Source: an uncultured Bacilli bacterium (GTDB lineage: Bacteria; Bacillota_I; Bacilli_A; RF39; UBA660). Taken from it: a stretch of DNA of 37,995 bases. Under the pieces are notes generated by a model. The model saw only the letters and a list, made by a program, of their open reading frames with translations. It did no database searches and was not told where the DNA came from. How positions within the stretch are numbered: the first letter of the stretch is position 1; every line of letters starts with the position of its first letter. The stretch lies in contig CANQLL010000006.1 of assembly GCA_947624705.1 (NCBI GenBank), positions 1 through 37,995 on the forward strand, in the 5' to 3' direction. Below are positions 24,626 to 33,805 of the stretch, in pieces. Position numbers and translations under genes: made by a program.

Positions 24626-24634
24626 ATTATAACA
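24626..24634 (-). promoter_or_regulatory. Extended -10 promoter for the MATE-like gene
   Basis: Minus strand TGTTATAAT (TATAAT at 24626-24631), about 30 bases before the ATG; no clear -35. Confidence 0.5.
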
Positions 24635-24661
24635 TTGTGCCTTTTATTTTGACATATATTT

Positions 24662-24802
24662 CTATAAACTCATTTCGAAATCGTCTTTATATTTTTCTTC
24701 GTAAGATTCATTATTAGATTTTAAATAACTTGGGATTTCAGTATAATCAAGTAACTCATCTTCTTTAGCAACTTGAACTTTAATTGTTGTTAAATTATTC
24801 AT
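24662..24802 (-). CDS. 46-residue acidic protein of unknown function
   Basis: The ATG at 24802 follows a perfect AGGAGG by 10 bases, with TATAAT at 24825-24830 upstream. The product is short, acidic and without Cys or a membrane helix (MNNLTTIKVQVAKEDELLDY..., ending DDFEMSL). It lies 65 bases before the MATE-like exporter and in the same direction. It could be a regulator, an antitoxin-like fragment or a precursor peptide for the exporter; nothing in the sequence decides. The ribosome site argues that it is real. Confidence 0.6.
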   Translation of the reverse strand: MNNLTTIKVQVAKEDELLDYTEIPSYLKSNNESYEEKYKDDFEMSL

Positions 24803-24855
24803 AACTCAAACCCTCCTTATTTCTATTATACAATGGATATAAAAAAGAAGAAATA

Positions 24856-26301
24856 TTATATTCTTCTAAATTTAGTATGTTTTCTTAATTTAAGATAACT
24901 TATTATTCCTATTAACAAAATTCCACCAATCATACTATATTTTATTTTAGCCGTCGGAGGATTAGGAATACCCCCGGCATTTTCAATTCTTACTGTATCG
25001 TCATAACTAGCATATAATTTTAAATCTTTATTTAAAGAAGTTACTTCAAAACTATTAATTAATTCACTTTCTGTATTCCAAGCTTCAAAAGTGGTATTAT
25101 TTTTTTCGGGAACAGGTAATGAATAAGTATTAGATGTAACATATTTAGGTTCTAAAATTGTACCACCATTTGATTCAAAAGTAATTTTAAAAATTGGTGA
25201 TAGCGTGTTTATCATATTAGATATTGGATGATGATCATTTAAAAACGCCCCATTAGGATCAACCATATAATATGTATCGCGAATATTATTTGCTACTTTT
25301 GCCCGACCTTCTTCATTATCCAACCAAGTTGGGTCAATAGCATACCAAGTTCCATTTAAATATACTTCATTCCAAATATGATTTTCATCATAAGTACTTC
25401 TTACTTGAACTGCATTATAACCTGCCATTTCTAATAAAGCGTTTAATAAAATGGTATATTGGCGACATACACCGGTTTTATTTAAAGCTTTTTCCATCAT
25501 AATTTCATTCTGAAAAGCTTGTTGACCAGCTTCACCAGTTAAAGTATTATCATAAGTAATATTATCTAAAACATATAAAACTACTTTTTGAATAATTTCA
25601 TCATCTGTTAATCCTTCTAATTGTAAAGAATCATAAATGTTTTGTACTCTACTATTAATATTTTCATATACTTTATTTAAACTAAAACTTGTTTTAACAT
25701 TATTTTTTCTTAAAAAATTTATTATATCACTATTTAAATTTTGTTCTAATCCCCATAAATTTAAAACTCGTAAATGTTTTAAATTTAATATTGGATTTAA
25801 ATCAACATTTGTATAAGCCGGAAAATCAATTGATAAAGTATTTAAATTAGGAACACTTTTTAAAAATTCTAAATCGCGAAAGTAAGTACTATCAGACATA
25901 ACAATATTTTCAACACTAGTATATTTTAAATAATTTAAATCTTTAACATAAGAATTATAAATATTTAAATTTATTAAATTATTATTATTTATATTTTTTA
26001 AGCTTATTTTTGAACCGGTAATAATTAATTTTTCTAAAGTATCAATATCATTAATCATAGATATATCGTCTAAAGTTAAAGTTTGAAATTCTATTTCTTT
26101 AATCCCATCTAAATCATCTATTTTATTTAAATTAGTTTGCGTATTAACAATTATTCTATCGCAATTATTTACTTCACTAATTAACATATGATCAACTACA
26201 ACATCATCTAAGTTACATGTAGTTAGTTCTTCTGCTAAAACTGGCTTAGGAATAATGATCATTAAAAAGATTACCAAAATACTAAAAACAAACTTTTTCA
26301 T
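24856..26301 (-). CDS. Secreted surface protein with transglutaminase-like domain
   Basis: A 481-residue exported protein; numbering is from the ATG at 26301, which follows AGGAG, rather than an upstream in-frame ATG without one. A signal peptide (MKKFVFSILVIFLMIIIP...VLAEE) leads into a leucine-rich-repeat-like region (about 45-190). A papain-fold transglutaminase core follows, with Cys279 (GVCRQYT), His308 (ENHIWNEV) and Asp323 (AIDPTW) as the triad. An InlB-B-type repeat (FESNGGTI...FEAWNTE) comes next. The end, NPPTA, a hydrophobic stretch and a basic tail (RKHTKFRR), looks like a variant sortase signal. It probably acts on the cell wall or on host-surface proteins; substrate unknown. Confidence 0.8.
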   Translation of the reverse strand: MKKFVFSILVIFLMIIIPKPVLAEELTTCNLDDVVVDHMLISEVNNCDRIIVNTQTNLNKIDDLDGIKEIEFQTLTLDDISMINDIDTLEKLIITGSKISLKNINNNNLINLNIYNSYVKDLNYLKYTSVENIVMSDSTYFRDLEFLKSVPNLNTLSIDFPAYTNVDLNPILNLKHLRVLNLWGLEQNLNSDIINFLRKNNVKTSFSLNKVYENINSRVQNIYDSLQLEGLTDDEIIQKVVLYVLDNITYDNTLTGEAGQQAFQNEIMMEKALNKTGVCRQYTILLNALLEMAGYNAVQVRSTYDENHIWNEVYLNGTWYAIDPTWLDNEEGRAKVANNIRDTYYMVDPNGAFLNDHHPISNMINTLSPIFKITFESNGGTILEPKYVTSNTYSLPVPEKNNTTFEAWNTESELINSFEVTSLNKDLKLYASYDDTVRIENAGGIPNPPTAKIKYSMIGGILLIGIISYLKLRKHTKFRRI

Positions 26302-26407
26302 AACTATTCTCCTAACATTTTTATCGTAACACATTCTGTAAATAATAAATAAATATTTTGTTAAGAAAACTACTATTTTGACATAAATTAGACAAAAAAG
26401 AATTAGA

Positions 26408-28396
26408 TTATTCTTCTTCCAAATTCTCTAATTCTTTTTGTAATTCTTCTTTAGTCATTTTGGTATAACCTTTAATACCTTTTTCCTTTGCCATTTCTTT
26501 AAGTTCAGTTAAAGTATAACCTTCAGTTTTTGCATTAGGTATATTACTAAAGTCAATTGAATTATTTTCAACAATATAATCAATTTGTTCTTTCGTAATA
26601 GTTTCATATTTCATTAAAGCATCGGTTAATAGCATAACTAAATCTTTATTTTTCTTTAATATATCTTGTGCTTTTTTATAGCAATCTTCAATAATTTTTC
26701 GAACTTCTTGGTCTATTTCTAAAGCAACTTGATCAGAGAAGTTTTTAGTTTTACCATAATCACGGCCTAAGAAAACACTTTCACTTCTTTGTTCTAATTG
26801 CATTGGTCCTAAATCACTCATACCATATTCGGTGACCATGGAACGAGCTATGTTAGTTGCTTTTTTAAAATCATCTGAAGCACCAGTTGTAATTTCGCCA
26901 AAGAATAATTCTTCACTAACCCGGCCTCCCAATAAACCTACAATTTGCGAAGTCAATTCGTTTTTGGTAAGAATGGCCATTTTTTCTTCTTTTGGTAACA
27001 TCATTGTGTAACCACCAGCCATTCCTCTTGGAATAATGGTAATTTTATGAACCGCCTGCGCATCTTGAAGTTTTAAACCTATTACAGCATGTCCGGCTTC
27101 ATGAATACTAACTAAACGTTTTTCTTTTTCCGTTATTTTACGACTTGTTTTAGCAGGACCAAGTAAAACTCGGTCGGTAGCTTCATCTATTTCTTCCATA
27201 GCAATAGCATCTTTATTGCGTCGTACGGCAAGTAAAGCTGCTTCGTTTAGTAAGTTCTCTAAATCGGCTCCACTAAAGCCTGGTGTTCTTTGCGAAAGAT
27301 TTTCTAAATTAACATCTTTGGCAAAGATTTTATTTTTAGCATGGACTGCTAATATTTGTTCTCTTTCTTTTGAATCTGGTAGGCTAACCGTTACTTGCCG
27401 GTCGAAACGACCAGGACGAAGTAAGGCTGGATCTAAAACATCAGGTCTATTGGTTGCGGCGATGATGATTATTCCCTCATTAGCTCCAAAACCATCCATT
27501 TCGGTTAATAATTGGTTTAAAGTTTGTTCTCTTTCATCATGACCTCCGCCTAAACCAGTACCACGTTGACGACCCACGGCATCTATTTCATCAATGAATA
27601 TTAAACATGGAGCACTTTGTTTAGCTTGTTTAAACATATCACGAACGCGGCTGGCACCAACACCGACAAATAGTTCCACAAAATCTGAACCACTAATATA
27701 ATAGAATGGCACATTAGCCTCACCTGCTACGGCTTTAGCTAGTAAAGTTTTACCAGTTCCCGGAGGACCGACAAGTAAAACTCCTTTGGGAATTCGTGCA
27801 CCTAGTTTTTGGAATTTTTTTGGATTTCTTAAGAAATCAATTAATTCTTCAACTTCTTCTTTTTCTTCTTTTAAACCAGCAACATCCGAAAATCTAACTT
27901 TTCCACCATCTTTAGATAACTTTGCTCGACTCCGACCAAAGTCCATAGATTTACCATTACCACTAGCCATACGATTAAATAAGTAGAAGGTTACGCCAAT
28001 TAAAATCGCAAGTGGTAAGAAGTTAACAATTATATATAAAATTGAACTACTTCCCGGATCTTTCTTTGTATCATATAAATCAATATTATGAGTTTTAGCA
28101 TACTCGGAAATAGTTGCGACATCCTCAGGAATGATTTTACTCTTAAAACTTTCATTCTCCGCATAGTCTTCTAATTTTCCCTCTAAGTAATAAACACTTT
28201 CACTACTTTTAGGAGTTATTGTTATTTCTGTTACTTCAGCCTTATCTATATAAGACATTAATTCTCCTGTTGTTAATTCATGCACTTCACTTCCCGCAAA
28301 GTTAAAAAATAGTAATGTTCCTAGAACAACTAATAATAAAATTATATAGGGAAATGAGGCTTTAAAAACATTGTTATTATTTTTATTAATCACCAT
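26408..28396 (-). CDS. ftsH: ATP-dependent zinc metalloprotease FtsH, with extra C-terminal domain
   Basis: A 662-residue membrane protease that extracts and degrades membrane and regulatory proteins. It has membrane helices at about 14-33 and 119-140 flanking the outer domain. The AAA module has Walker A GPPGTGKT (210-217), Walker B IFIDEIDA and the second region of homology with RPGRFDR. The zinc site is HEAGH (432-436), with a distal Asp in the following domain. Past the usual end there is a ~40-residue tail ([19 protein letters not shown]..., [13 protein letters not shown]) resembling SAP/Rho-N nucleic-acid-binding helices. The start overlaps tilS by 11 bases. Confidence 0.97.
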   Translation of the reverse strand: MVINKNNNNVFKASFPYIILLLVVLGTLLFFNFAGSEVHELTTGELMSYIDKAEVTEITITPKSSESVYYLEGKLEDYAENESFKSKIIPEDVATISEYAKTHNIDLYDTKKDPGSSSILYIIVNFLPLAILIGVTFYLFNRMASGNGKSMDFGRSRAKLSKDGGKVRFSDVAGLKEEKEEVEELIDFLRNPKKFQKLGARIPKGVLLVGPPGTGKTLLAKAVAGEANVPFYYISGSDFVELFVGVGASRVRDMFKQAKQSAPCLIFIDEIDAVGRQRGTGLGGGHDEREQTLNQLLTEMDGFGANEGIIIIAATNRPDVLDPALLRPGRFDRQVTVSLPDSKEREQILAVHAKNKIFAKDVNLENLSQRTPGFSGADLENLLNEAALLAVRRNKDAIAMEEIDEATDRVLLGPAKTSRKITEKEKRLVSIHEAGHAVIGLKLQDAQAVHKITIIPRGMAGGYTMMLPKEEKMAILTKNELTSQIVGLLGGRVSEELFFGEITTGASDDFKKATNIARSMVTEYGMSDLGPMQLEQRSESVFLGRDYGKTKNFSDQVALEIDQEVRKIIEDCYKKAQDILKKNKDLVMLLTDALMKYETITKEQIDYIVENNSIDFSNIPNAKTEGYTLTELKEMAKEKGIKGYTKMTKEELQKELENLEEE

Positions 28397-29741
28397 AAAT
28401 ATTCTCCTTCTTTTTTGTATACTTAAGTATTATATCATAGTTTTTTGTTTTTGCTCTATCAAATTTTGATTTTTTTATACCTGGAAGCCATAATACAATA
28501 TCATTACTATCAGTAACGATTGGAAATTCTTCTCTTTTTCTTTTACTTATCTTACTATCAATTAAAATATCTTTAACTTTTTTATGACCATTTAAGTTTT
28601 TGACAGCCATTTTATCTGCTTCTTTACGACTTCTAATTATTAGTGGTAATTTTATTTCTTGGGAATTTAAGTATAAGTAATCATTACTTGTTTCTTGACT
28701 ATCTTTTATAATACTAATTTTATCCCCATTATTTAATATTACCTCATCTTCTAAAATATATTTAAAATTATTATCTTTAGTGGAAATATTTTTTAAAAAT
28801 ACTACTTTATTATATTCTTTAATAACTATATTATTATTTGGTAAATCTATTTTTAAATTTGGTTTGGCAGAATAGATTAAATCTAAAACTTCTTCTTGAT
28901 GTTTCTTAGTTAATTTAGATAAATTATCTATATAGATATTACTTAATATTTTAAAAATTACTTTTTTGATAAGATAATTATCTTTTTTTAATATTTTTTT
29001 TAGATCTAAAATACCCATTTCATAACATTCATTCATTATGTTAATAACCTCTTTATCAACATAATTTTCGGTTTCTTCTAATTCTTGACTAAATTCTAAA
29101 TATTTTAAATGAATGTTAGGATTTTCTTCTTTTAAAAAAGGTAAGATATTTTGACGATAGCGATTGCGAGTATAAATGGGTTTGGTATTGGATTCATCAA
29201 GATAATATTTTAAATTATTTTCCGTTAAATATTTTAAAATATTATCTTTAGTAATAAAGAGTAAAGGTCTTATTAACTGATAATTAGTTTTTTGACTTAT
29301 TAATTTAATTCCACTATATCCTCTTAAAGATGATCCTCTTGCCAAACGCATTAAAATAGTTTCCATTAAATCATCACCATGATGAGCGGTCATTAAGTAA
29401 TTAGCTTGATATTTTTGAATCGTCTCTTCAAAAAATTGATAACGTAAATTATGAGCAACATCATGGAAATTGCCCTCAGCATATTCTTCAATTTTTAAAT
29501 AGGCATATTGACAATTATGTTCTTTAGCATAGTTTTTAACAAAAGCTGCTTCTTCTTCGCTTTGCTTACGCAATCCATGGTTAACATGAGCAAGAATTAA
29601 ATGAAGATTTAAATCTTGCTTTAAAAGCAAATCACAAAGAAACATTGAATCTGGTCCTCCTGAACAAGCAACAACAATTGTATCATTTGGCTTTAATAAT
29701 TTTTTTAAAAAATTATTAATCATTTTTATTTGGTCAGTCAA
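28386..29741 (-). CDS. tilS: tRNA(Ile)-lysidine synthetase
   Basis: Modifies the wobble cytidine of tRNA-Ile(CAU) to lysidine with ATP, an essential step for reading AUA. It has the PP-loop SGGPDS (27-32), HVNHGLR and MTAHHGDDLMET in the N-terminal ATPase. RNRYRQNILPFL, the middle region and a C-terminal TilS domain (IRSRKEADKM...KVKDILID...R) follow, at full length (451). The start is TTG at 29741 after AAGGTG. In Bacillus hpt lies between tilS and ftsH; here the genes overlap and hpt is absent. Confidence 0.94.
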   Translation of the reverse strand: MTDQIKMINNFLKKLLKPNDTIVVACSGGPDSMFLCDLLLKQDLNLHLILAHVNHGLRKQSEEEAAFVKNYAKEHNCQYAYLKIEEYAEGNFHDVAHNLRYQFFEETIQKYQANYLMTAHHGDDLMETILMRLARGSSLRGYSGIKLISQKTNYQLIRPLLFITKDNILKYLTENNLKYYLDESNTKPIYTRNRYRQNILPFLKEENPNIHLKYLEFSQELEETENYVDKEVINIMNECYEMGILDLKKILKKDNYLIKKVIFKILSNIYIDNLSKLTKKHQEEVLDLIYSAKPNLKIDLPNNNIVIKEYNKVVFLKNISTKDNNFKYILEDEVILNNGDKISIIKDSQETSNDYLYLNSQEIKLPLIIRSRKEADKMAVKNLNGHKKVKDILIDSKISKRKREEFPIVTDSNDIVLWLPGIKKSKFDRAKTKNYDIILKYTKKKENIYGD

Positions 29742-29764
29742 AATATCACCTTCTTTTATATGCT

Positions 29765-29792
29765 ATTTTAACATTTAATTATAAATATGCAA
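29765..29792 (-). promoter_or_regulatory. Promoter for tilS-ftsH
   Basis: Minus strand TTGCAT (29787-29792), 16-base spacer, TAAAAT (29765-29770) preceded by TGT (extended -10). It lies in the 68-base gap after prfB. Confidence 0.55.
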
Positions 29793-29809
29793 GTAAAATA
29801 ATTTTAAGA

Positions 29810-30905
29810 CTATTTATTTTTCAACATAGCTATCATAAAATCTAAGATATCACCATCTAAAACTTTGTCTGCTTGGGTTGTTTCATATCCCGTTCGACTA
29901 TCTTTTACTAAAGTATAAGGTTCTAAAACATAACTGCGAATTTGACTACCAAAATCAATATTAGTATTTATACCTTTAATTTTATTAATTTCTTGTTCTT
30001 TTTTTTCTAATTCGATTTGATATAATTTGCTTTTTAAAACACGCATGGCGATTTCTTTATTTTTAAGTTGACTTCTTTCGTTTTGACAAGTAACAACGGT
30101 TTTGGTCGGCAAATGGGTAATTCGCACGGCGGAATCAGTTGTATTAACTCCCTGGCCTCCTTTTCCACTACTACGATAAACATCAATTTTTAAATCTTTT
30201 TCATTTATTTCAATATCAATATCATTATTAAATTCCGGAGTAATCGAAACAGAAGCAAAAGAAGTATGACGCCGAGCATTAGAATCAAAAGGAGAAATTC
30301 GCACTAAACGATGGACGCCTTTTTCTCCTTTAAAATAACCATAGGCATACATTCCTTTAATTAATAAAGTTACACTTTTGATGCCAGCTTCTTCCCCTTT
30401 TTGTTCGTCTATTACTTCATAAGCAAAATTATTTTTTTCACAAAAACGGCAATACATTCGATATAACATCGAAGCCCAATCACAACTTTCCGTTCCCCCG
30501 GCCCCGGGATGAATTTCTAAATAACAATTTAAACTATCGTACTCTCCACTTAATAAAACAGATATTTCTAAATTTTCTAAGTCTTTTTCTAAAGATAAAA
30601 TATCATTAGTTATTTCGGCTTCTAAACTGCTATCTTCTTCCTCGTTAGTTAAACTAATAAGTTCGCTCAAGTTTTGAATTTTACTTTCAAAACTACTAAA
30701 ATCACTAATTTCTTTTTTCAATTTATTAACTTGCGTTGTCACAAGACTAGCTTGGCTTTGATTTTGCCAAAAGTCTTCTTCCGCCATTTTCGTTTCTAAT
30801 TCTTCTAATTTTTCTTGCTTAGCCGTTAAGTCAAAGAGACCTCCCTAAATCAGCAAAACGCTTTTTAAAATCATTTAATTTTGTATTTAATTCTTTTATT
30901 TCCAT
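29810..30905 (-). CDS. prfB: Peptide chain release factor 2 (programmed +1 frameshift)
   Basis: RF2 releases the peptide at UGA and UAA. Translation starts at ATG 30905 and runs 24 codons (MEIKELNTKL...DLGRSL) to an in-frame TGA at 30831-30833. A +1 shift at CTT-TGA-C continues as DLTAKQEKLEELETK into the long frame, giving 364 residues, the normal RF2 length. RISPFDSNARR carries the SPF stop-recognition motif and SSGKGGQGVN the GGQ catalytic motif. An annotation starting at the internal ATG (30787) would lose 39 residues. The gene begins 4 bases past the ADP-ribosylglycohydrolase stop, so both share a transcript. Confidence 0.97.
30829..30846 (-). promoter_or_regulatory. prfB programmed frameshift site
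   Basis: Minus strand AGGGAGG (30840-30846) acts as the internal Shine-Dalgarno element, spaced three bases from CTTTGAC (30830-30836). When RF2 is scarce the ribosome slips +1 on CTT and makes more RF2. This proves that UGA is a stop in this organism. Confidence 0.95.
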
Positions 30906-30909
30906 TTTC

Positions 30910-31779
30910 TCACCTCATCATTTTTAATATTTTCCTACTTTGAAAAGTATTTACTCTTTCATAATATTTTAAGATAATTTCTTGCATATATAAAGGAATA
31001 TATTTTTTTACTTCATTAAACATATAATCTGGTATTTCAAAACAAGCCTCACTAATTGAACCCACTATACAAGCAATAGTGTCACTATCCCCACCAATTG
31101 ATAACGCTTTTCTTAAAGCATCTTCAAAATCACTAGCTAGTAAAAAACAAAATAAAGCAGGAGGAATAGTATCTTGAGCTTTGGCTGAAAAGGAGTAGTT
31201 TTTTTGTAAATTAGTTAAATCAAGATTTAAATTGTAACTATATTCTCTTTGCAAATAAGATTTAATATCTTCTTTAGACAATCTTTTACGTAACATATAG
31301 ATACAATCACAAACTGCTAAAACAGCACTAACTGCTTCACCATGATTATGAGAACAAACTGTGGCTTTAAGAGCATTAGCTTCTATTTCGTTTAAGTTAT
31401 TAAAGTAATAAGCAATAGGAGAAACTCGCATAGCTGCCCCATTACCTAAACTTGTTCCTTGTTCATTACTAGTTAACCAATGAATAAAACCCGGACTAAA
31501 ACGCTTGCGTCCATATTTATCTAAACCTAGACTTAATTCTTGTAAACCATATTTTTTTAAATAAAATTCATAATCCTTATTACTACATAACGCCGCAGCT
31601 ATTGCAGTTGTTAGCACACTATCATCAGTATATGAACAACTATCATTAAATAAAGAAACATTTTTATCTAATATTTTAATTCTTTCCGTATAATCTCTAA
31701 CTTTTTTTAATTTTTTGGCTTTTATTTCTTCAACTTCTAAATAAGAACCAACAATATCGCCTATAATTGCTCCTAACAT
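30910..31779 (-). CDS. ADP-ribosylglycohydrolase family protein
   Basis: A 289-residue member of the DraG/ARH fold, which removes ADP-ribose from proteins, nucleic acids or small molecules. The magnesium-binding motifs are present: GAIIGDIVGS (3-12), YTDDSVLT (near 51-58) and GGDSDTIACIVG near the C-terminus. SHNHGEAVSAVLAV in the centre is also typical. No ADP-ribosyltransferase gene lies nearby, so the substrate is open; free ADP-ribosylated metabolites or foreign toxins are possible. It is flanked by 4-base gaps to the DUF6020 gene upstream and prfB downstream. Confidence 0.9.
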   Translation of the reverse strand: MLGAIIGDIVGSYLEVEEIKAKKLKKVRDYTERIKILDKNVSLFNDSCSYTDDSVLTTAIAAALCSNKDYEFYLKKYGLQELSLGLDKYGRKRFSPGFIHWLTSNEQGTSLGNGAAMRVSPIAYYFNNLNEIEANALKATVCSHNHGEAVSAVLAVCDCIYMLRKRLSKEDIKSYLQREYSYNLNLDLTNLQKNYSFSAKAQDTIPPALFCFLLASDFEDALRKALSIGGDSDTIACIVGSISEACFEIPDYMFNEVKKYIPLYMQEIILKYYERVNTFQSRKILKMMR

Positions 31780-31783
31780 TTAA

Positions 31784-33412
31784 TCACCCTTTACAACTTT
31801 TTAAAAATATTCCTAAATTTAACATTAACCCAAAAACAAATGGTAAAGCATAACGAAAATAACAATTAGCTGGTGATAAAAGACAAACTAACACTAAAAC
31901 TAAAGATGGTGTTAAATAAACTAAATCTCGATATTTCTTTTGATAAAACAAGTAGGCAAACATAAAAATCAAAAGCCATACATTAAAACCAATATTTATT
32001 AGTAAACCTTGAAATGGAATATACTGATAACTAAGTCCATAAGCAGCTAAAACATTTCTTAATCCTTTTAAATTATTATAGTGATAATTAAATCCATCTT
32101 TAACAATTCTAGTATCATATTTATAATAAATATTCCAATTAGTTTTAAAAGGATAATAATATCCATAAGTATTATTAATCGTTGCTTCCACATAAGTTAA
32201 AGGATATTTAGTTAAATCTTTGAACCAAACTTTAAAATAATTTTTTAAATCTTGGCTAGTAGCATATTTATTATAACCATTTTTAACTGGATCAGCTAAA
32301 TCAGGATTATATCTAGTTTTTAACGTATCATAAGTTAATATTTTATCTATTGCTTGTTTATCCTCTTTACTCAAACTTTTATCATGTTCTTTAACTAATC
32401 GAGCTGTTTGTTGAAAAGGAACCGATAAAGTTTCGCGAATGCTACCAGGTGTTATTTTAAAATAAGGTAATATTAAAGAATTATAAGAATAATTAAAACC
32501 TAATATTAGAATACATATTAAACCAATTTTAAATCTTTCTTGTCTATTTTTAACGATAAATATTAAGAAAGGAAAAGATAAAATAATTGTATGAATACCA
32601 TTGTTACGGAATAAAGTTATAAATATTAATAATATAATGGTCCAGATAAAACATTTTAAAGTAATTTTATCCGTATGAATAAAATGATATAAAGTCATAG
32701 TATATAAAATAATTAAACTACCAAATATTACATCTTTAACAGCACTTAAAGCATAAAAAGGAAATATCGGAATAAAACTATACATTATTAAAGCAATAAT
32801 AGGAAATAAAATATTAATATTTAATTTTTTTAAAAATTTAATGGTTAAAGCTAAAGTTGAAGCTAAAATTAGAGTTTGAATTATTGTATAAAGAAATAAA
32901 CCTAAATTAACGTTGTTGATTAATGTTCCGATTTTCACACAACTACCTAATAATAAAGTATGTAAAACAGGATGATGATTAGTTATAGTAACTTTTGGAT
33001 CAAGCATAATAGCATAAGTAGAATATTTATTAGGAATATGAAAAAATTGTTTTATTTGATAAGATGGATCGGGTGATAAGATTGCCGGATAAAAAGCAAT
33101 AAAATATGGTAACCAACAAATAAGCATAAATATTAAACTAAATATAAAGGGATGTTTATTAAATAATTGATATATTTTTAAATTTTTTAATTTATATAAT
33201 TTTAAATTAGATTTTTTCTTTTCTAAAAAATTAAAAATAATTTTTAATAAATAATAAAAACCAATAATTAATAAAATATATAATATTAAATTTAAGAATA
33301 AATATTTTTTCAGAAACGCAAAACTTCCTTTAATTAAAAAGGAATTACCAATAATAATAAAAGTAGCATATAAAAAACTTAGTATACTTAAAATAATTGT
33401 TTTGCGTTTCAC
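31784..33412 (-). CDS. DUF6020-family multi-spanning membrane protein
   Basis: A 542-residue protein with about 12 membrane helices. The arrangement is typical of DUF6020: an early FIAFYPAILSPDPSYQIKQF segment in an outer loop, then ITNHHPVLHTLLL, and later helices with a long loop of charged residues. The acidic/His outer-loop pattern recalls polyprenyl-phosphate-dependent glycosyltransferases (GT-C fold), but catalytic assignment is not established. It is the first gene of a unit with the ADP-ribosylglycohydrolase and prfB. The ATG is followed directly by a Lys/Arg-rich start (MKRKT). Confidence 0.7.
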   Translation of the reverse strand: MKRKTIILSILSFLYATFIIIGNSFLIKGSFAFLKKYLFLNLILYILLIIGFYYLLKIIFNFLEKKKSNLKLYKLKNLKIYQLFNKHPFIFSLIFMLICWLPYFIAFYPAILSPDPSYQIKQFFHIPNKYSTYAIMLDPKVTITNHHPVLHTLLLGSCVKIGTLINNVNLGLFLYTIIQTLILASTLALTIKFLKKLNINILFPIIALIMYSFIPIFPFYALSAVKDVIFGSLIILYTMTLYHFIHTDKITLKCFIWTIILLIFITLFRNNGIHTIILSFPFLIFIVKNRQERFKIGLICILILGFNYSYNSLILPYFKITPGSIRETLSVPFQQTARLVKEHDKSLSKEDKQAIDKILTYDTLKTRYNPDLADPVKNGYNKYATSQDLKNYFKVWFKDLTKYPLTYVEATINNTYGYYYPFKTNWNIYYKYDTRIVKDGFNYHYNNLKGLRNVLAAYGLSYQYIPFQGLLINIGFNVWLLIFMFAYLFYQKKYRDLVYLTPSLVLVLVCLLSPANCYFRYALPFVFGLMLNLGIFLKSCKG

Positions 33413-33514
33413 TTCTGTTTCCTCTTTCTGGTTTTATTTTATCACTTCAAGAAAGAGAAGTAAAATTTATTAATTTTCAATATCAATATGTTTGTTAGCA
33501 AACTTTTTTCTTAC

Positions 33515-33793
33515 TTACTTTAAAGTTAAAGTTTTAATAGTGCTTTCTTCTTTTGCTTTATTTTTTTGCAATTCTAAAAACATCATTTTACTAAATCCGG
33601 TATGATGATCAATTAAATATTGAATTTCAGTCATATTAAGTTTATTTAGTAAATCACTTTCATTAGCCGCTTTTAAAATTTCATCTAAATGTAAGTTTTT
33701 TCCAAATTCTCCATTTCTATATCTTTGCATTATATTTTGATATTTTAAAATGTTTTCACTTAAGTTTTGGTGTGAACTATCTTGTATTTTCAT
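33515..33793 (-). CDS. Small protein downstream of rhuM, unknown function
   Basis: A 92-residue soluble, mainly helical protein (MKIQDSSHQNLSENILKYQN..., LNMTEIQYLIDHHTGFSKMM). The ATG at 33793 has GGAGG 6 bases upstream; a TTG further up lies in front of that site. It starts 12 bases after the rhuM stop and shares its transcript. I do not recognise a family. Size and position would fit an accessory or neutralising partner of RhuM, which is a guess. Confidence 0.55.
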   Translation of the reverse strand: MKIQDSSHQNLSENILKYQNIMQRYRNGEFGKNLHLDEILKAANESDLLNKLNMTEIQYLIDHHTGFSKMMFLELQKNKAKEESTIKTLTLK

Positions 33794-33805
33794 TTCTACC
33801 TCCAA

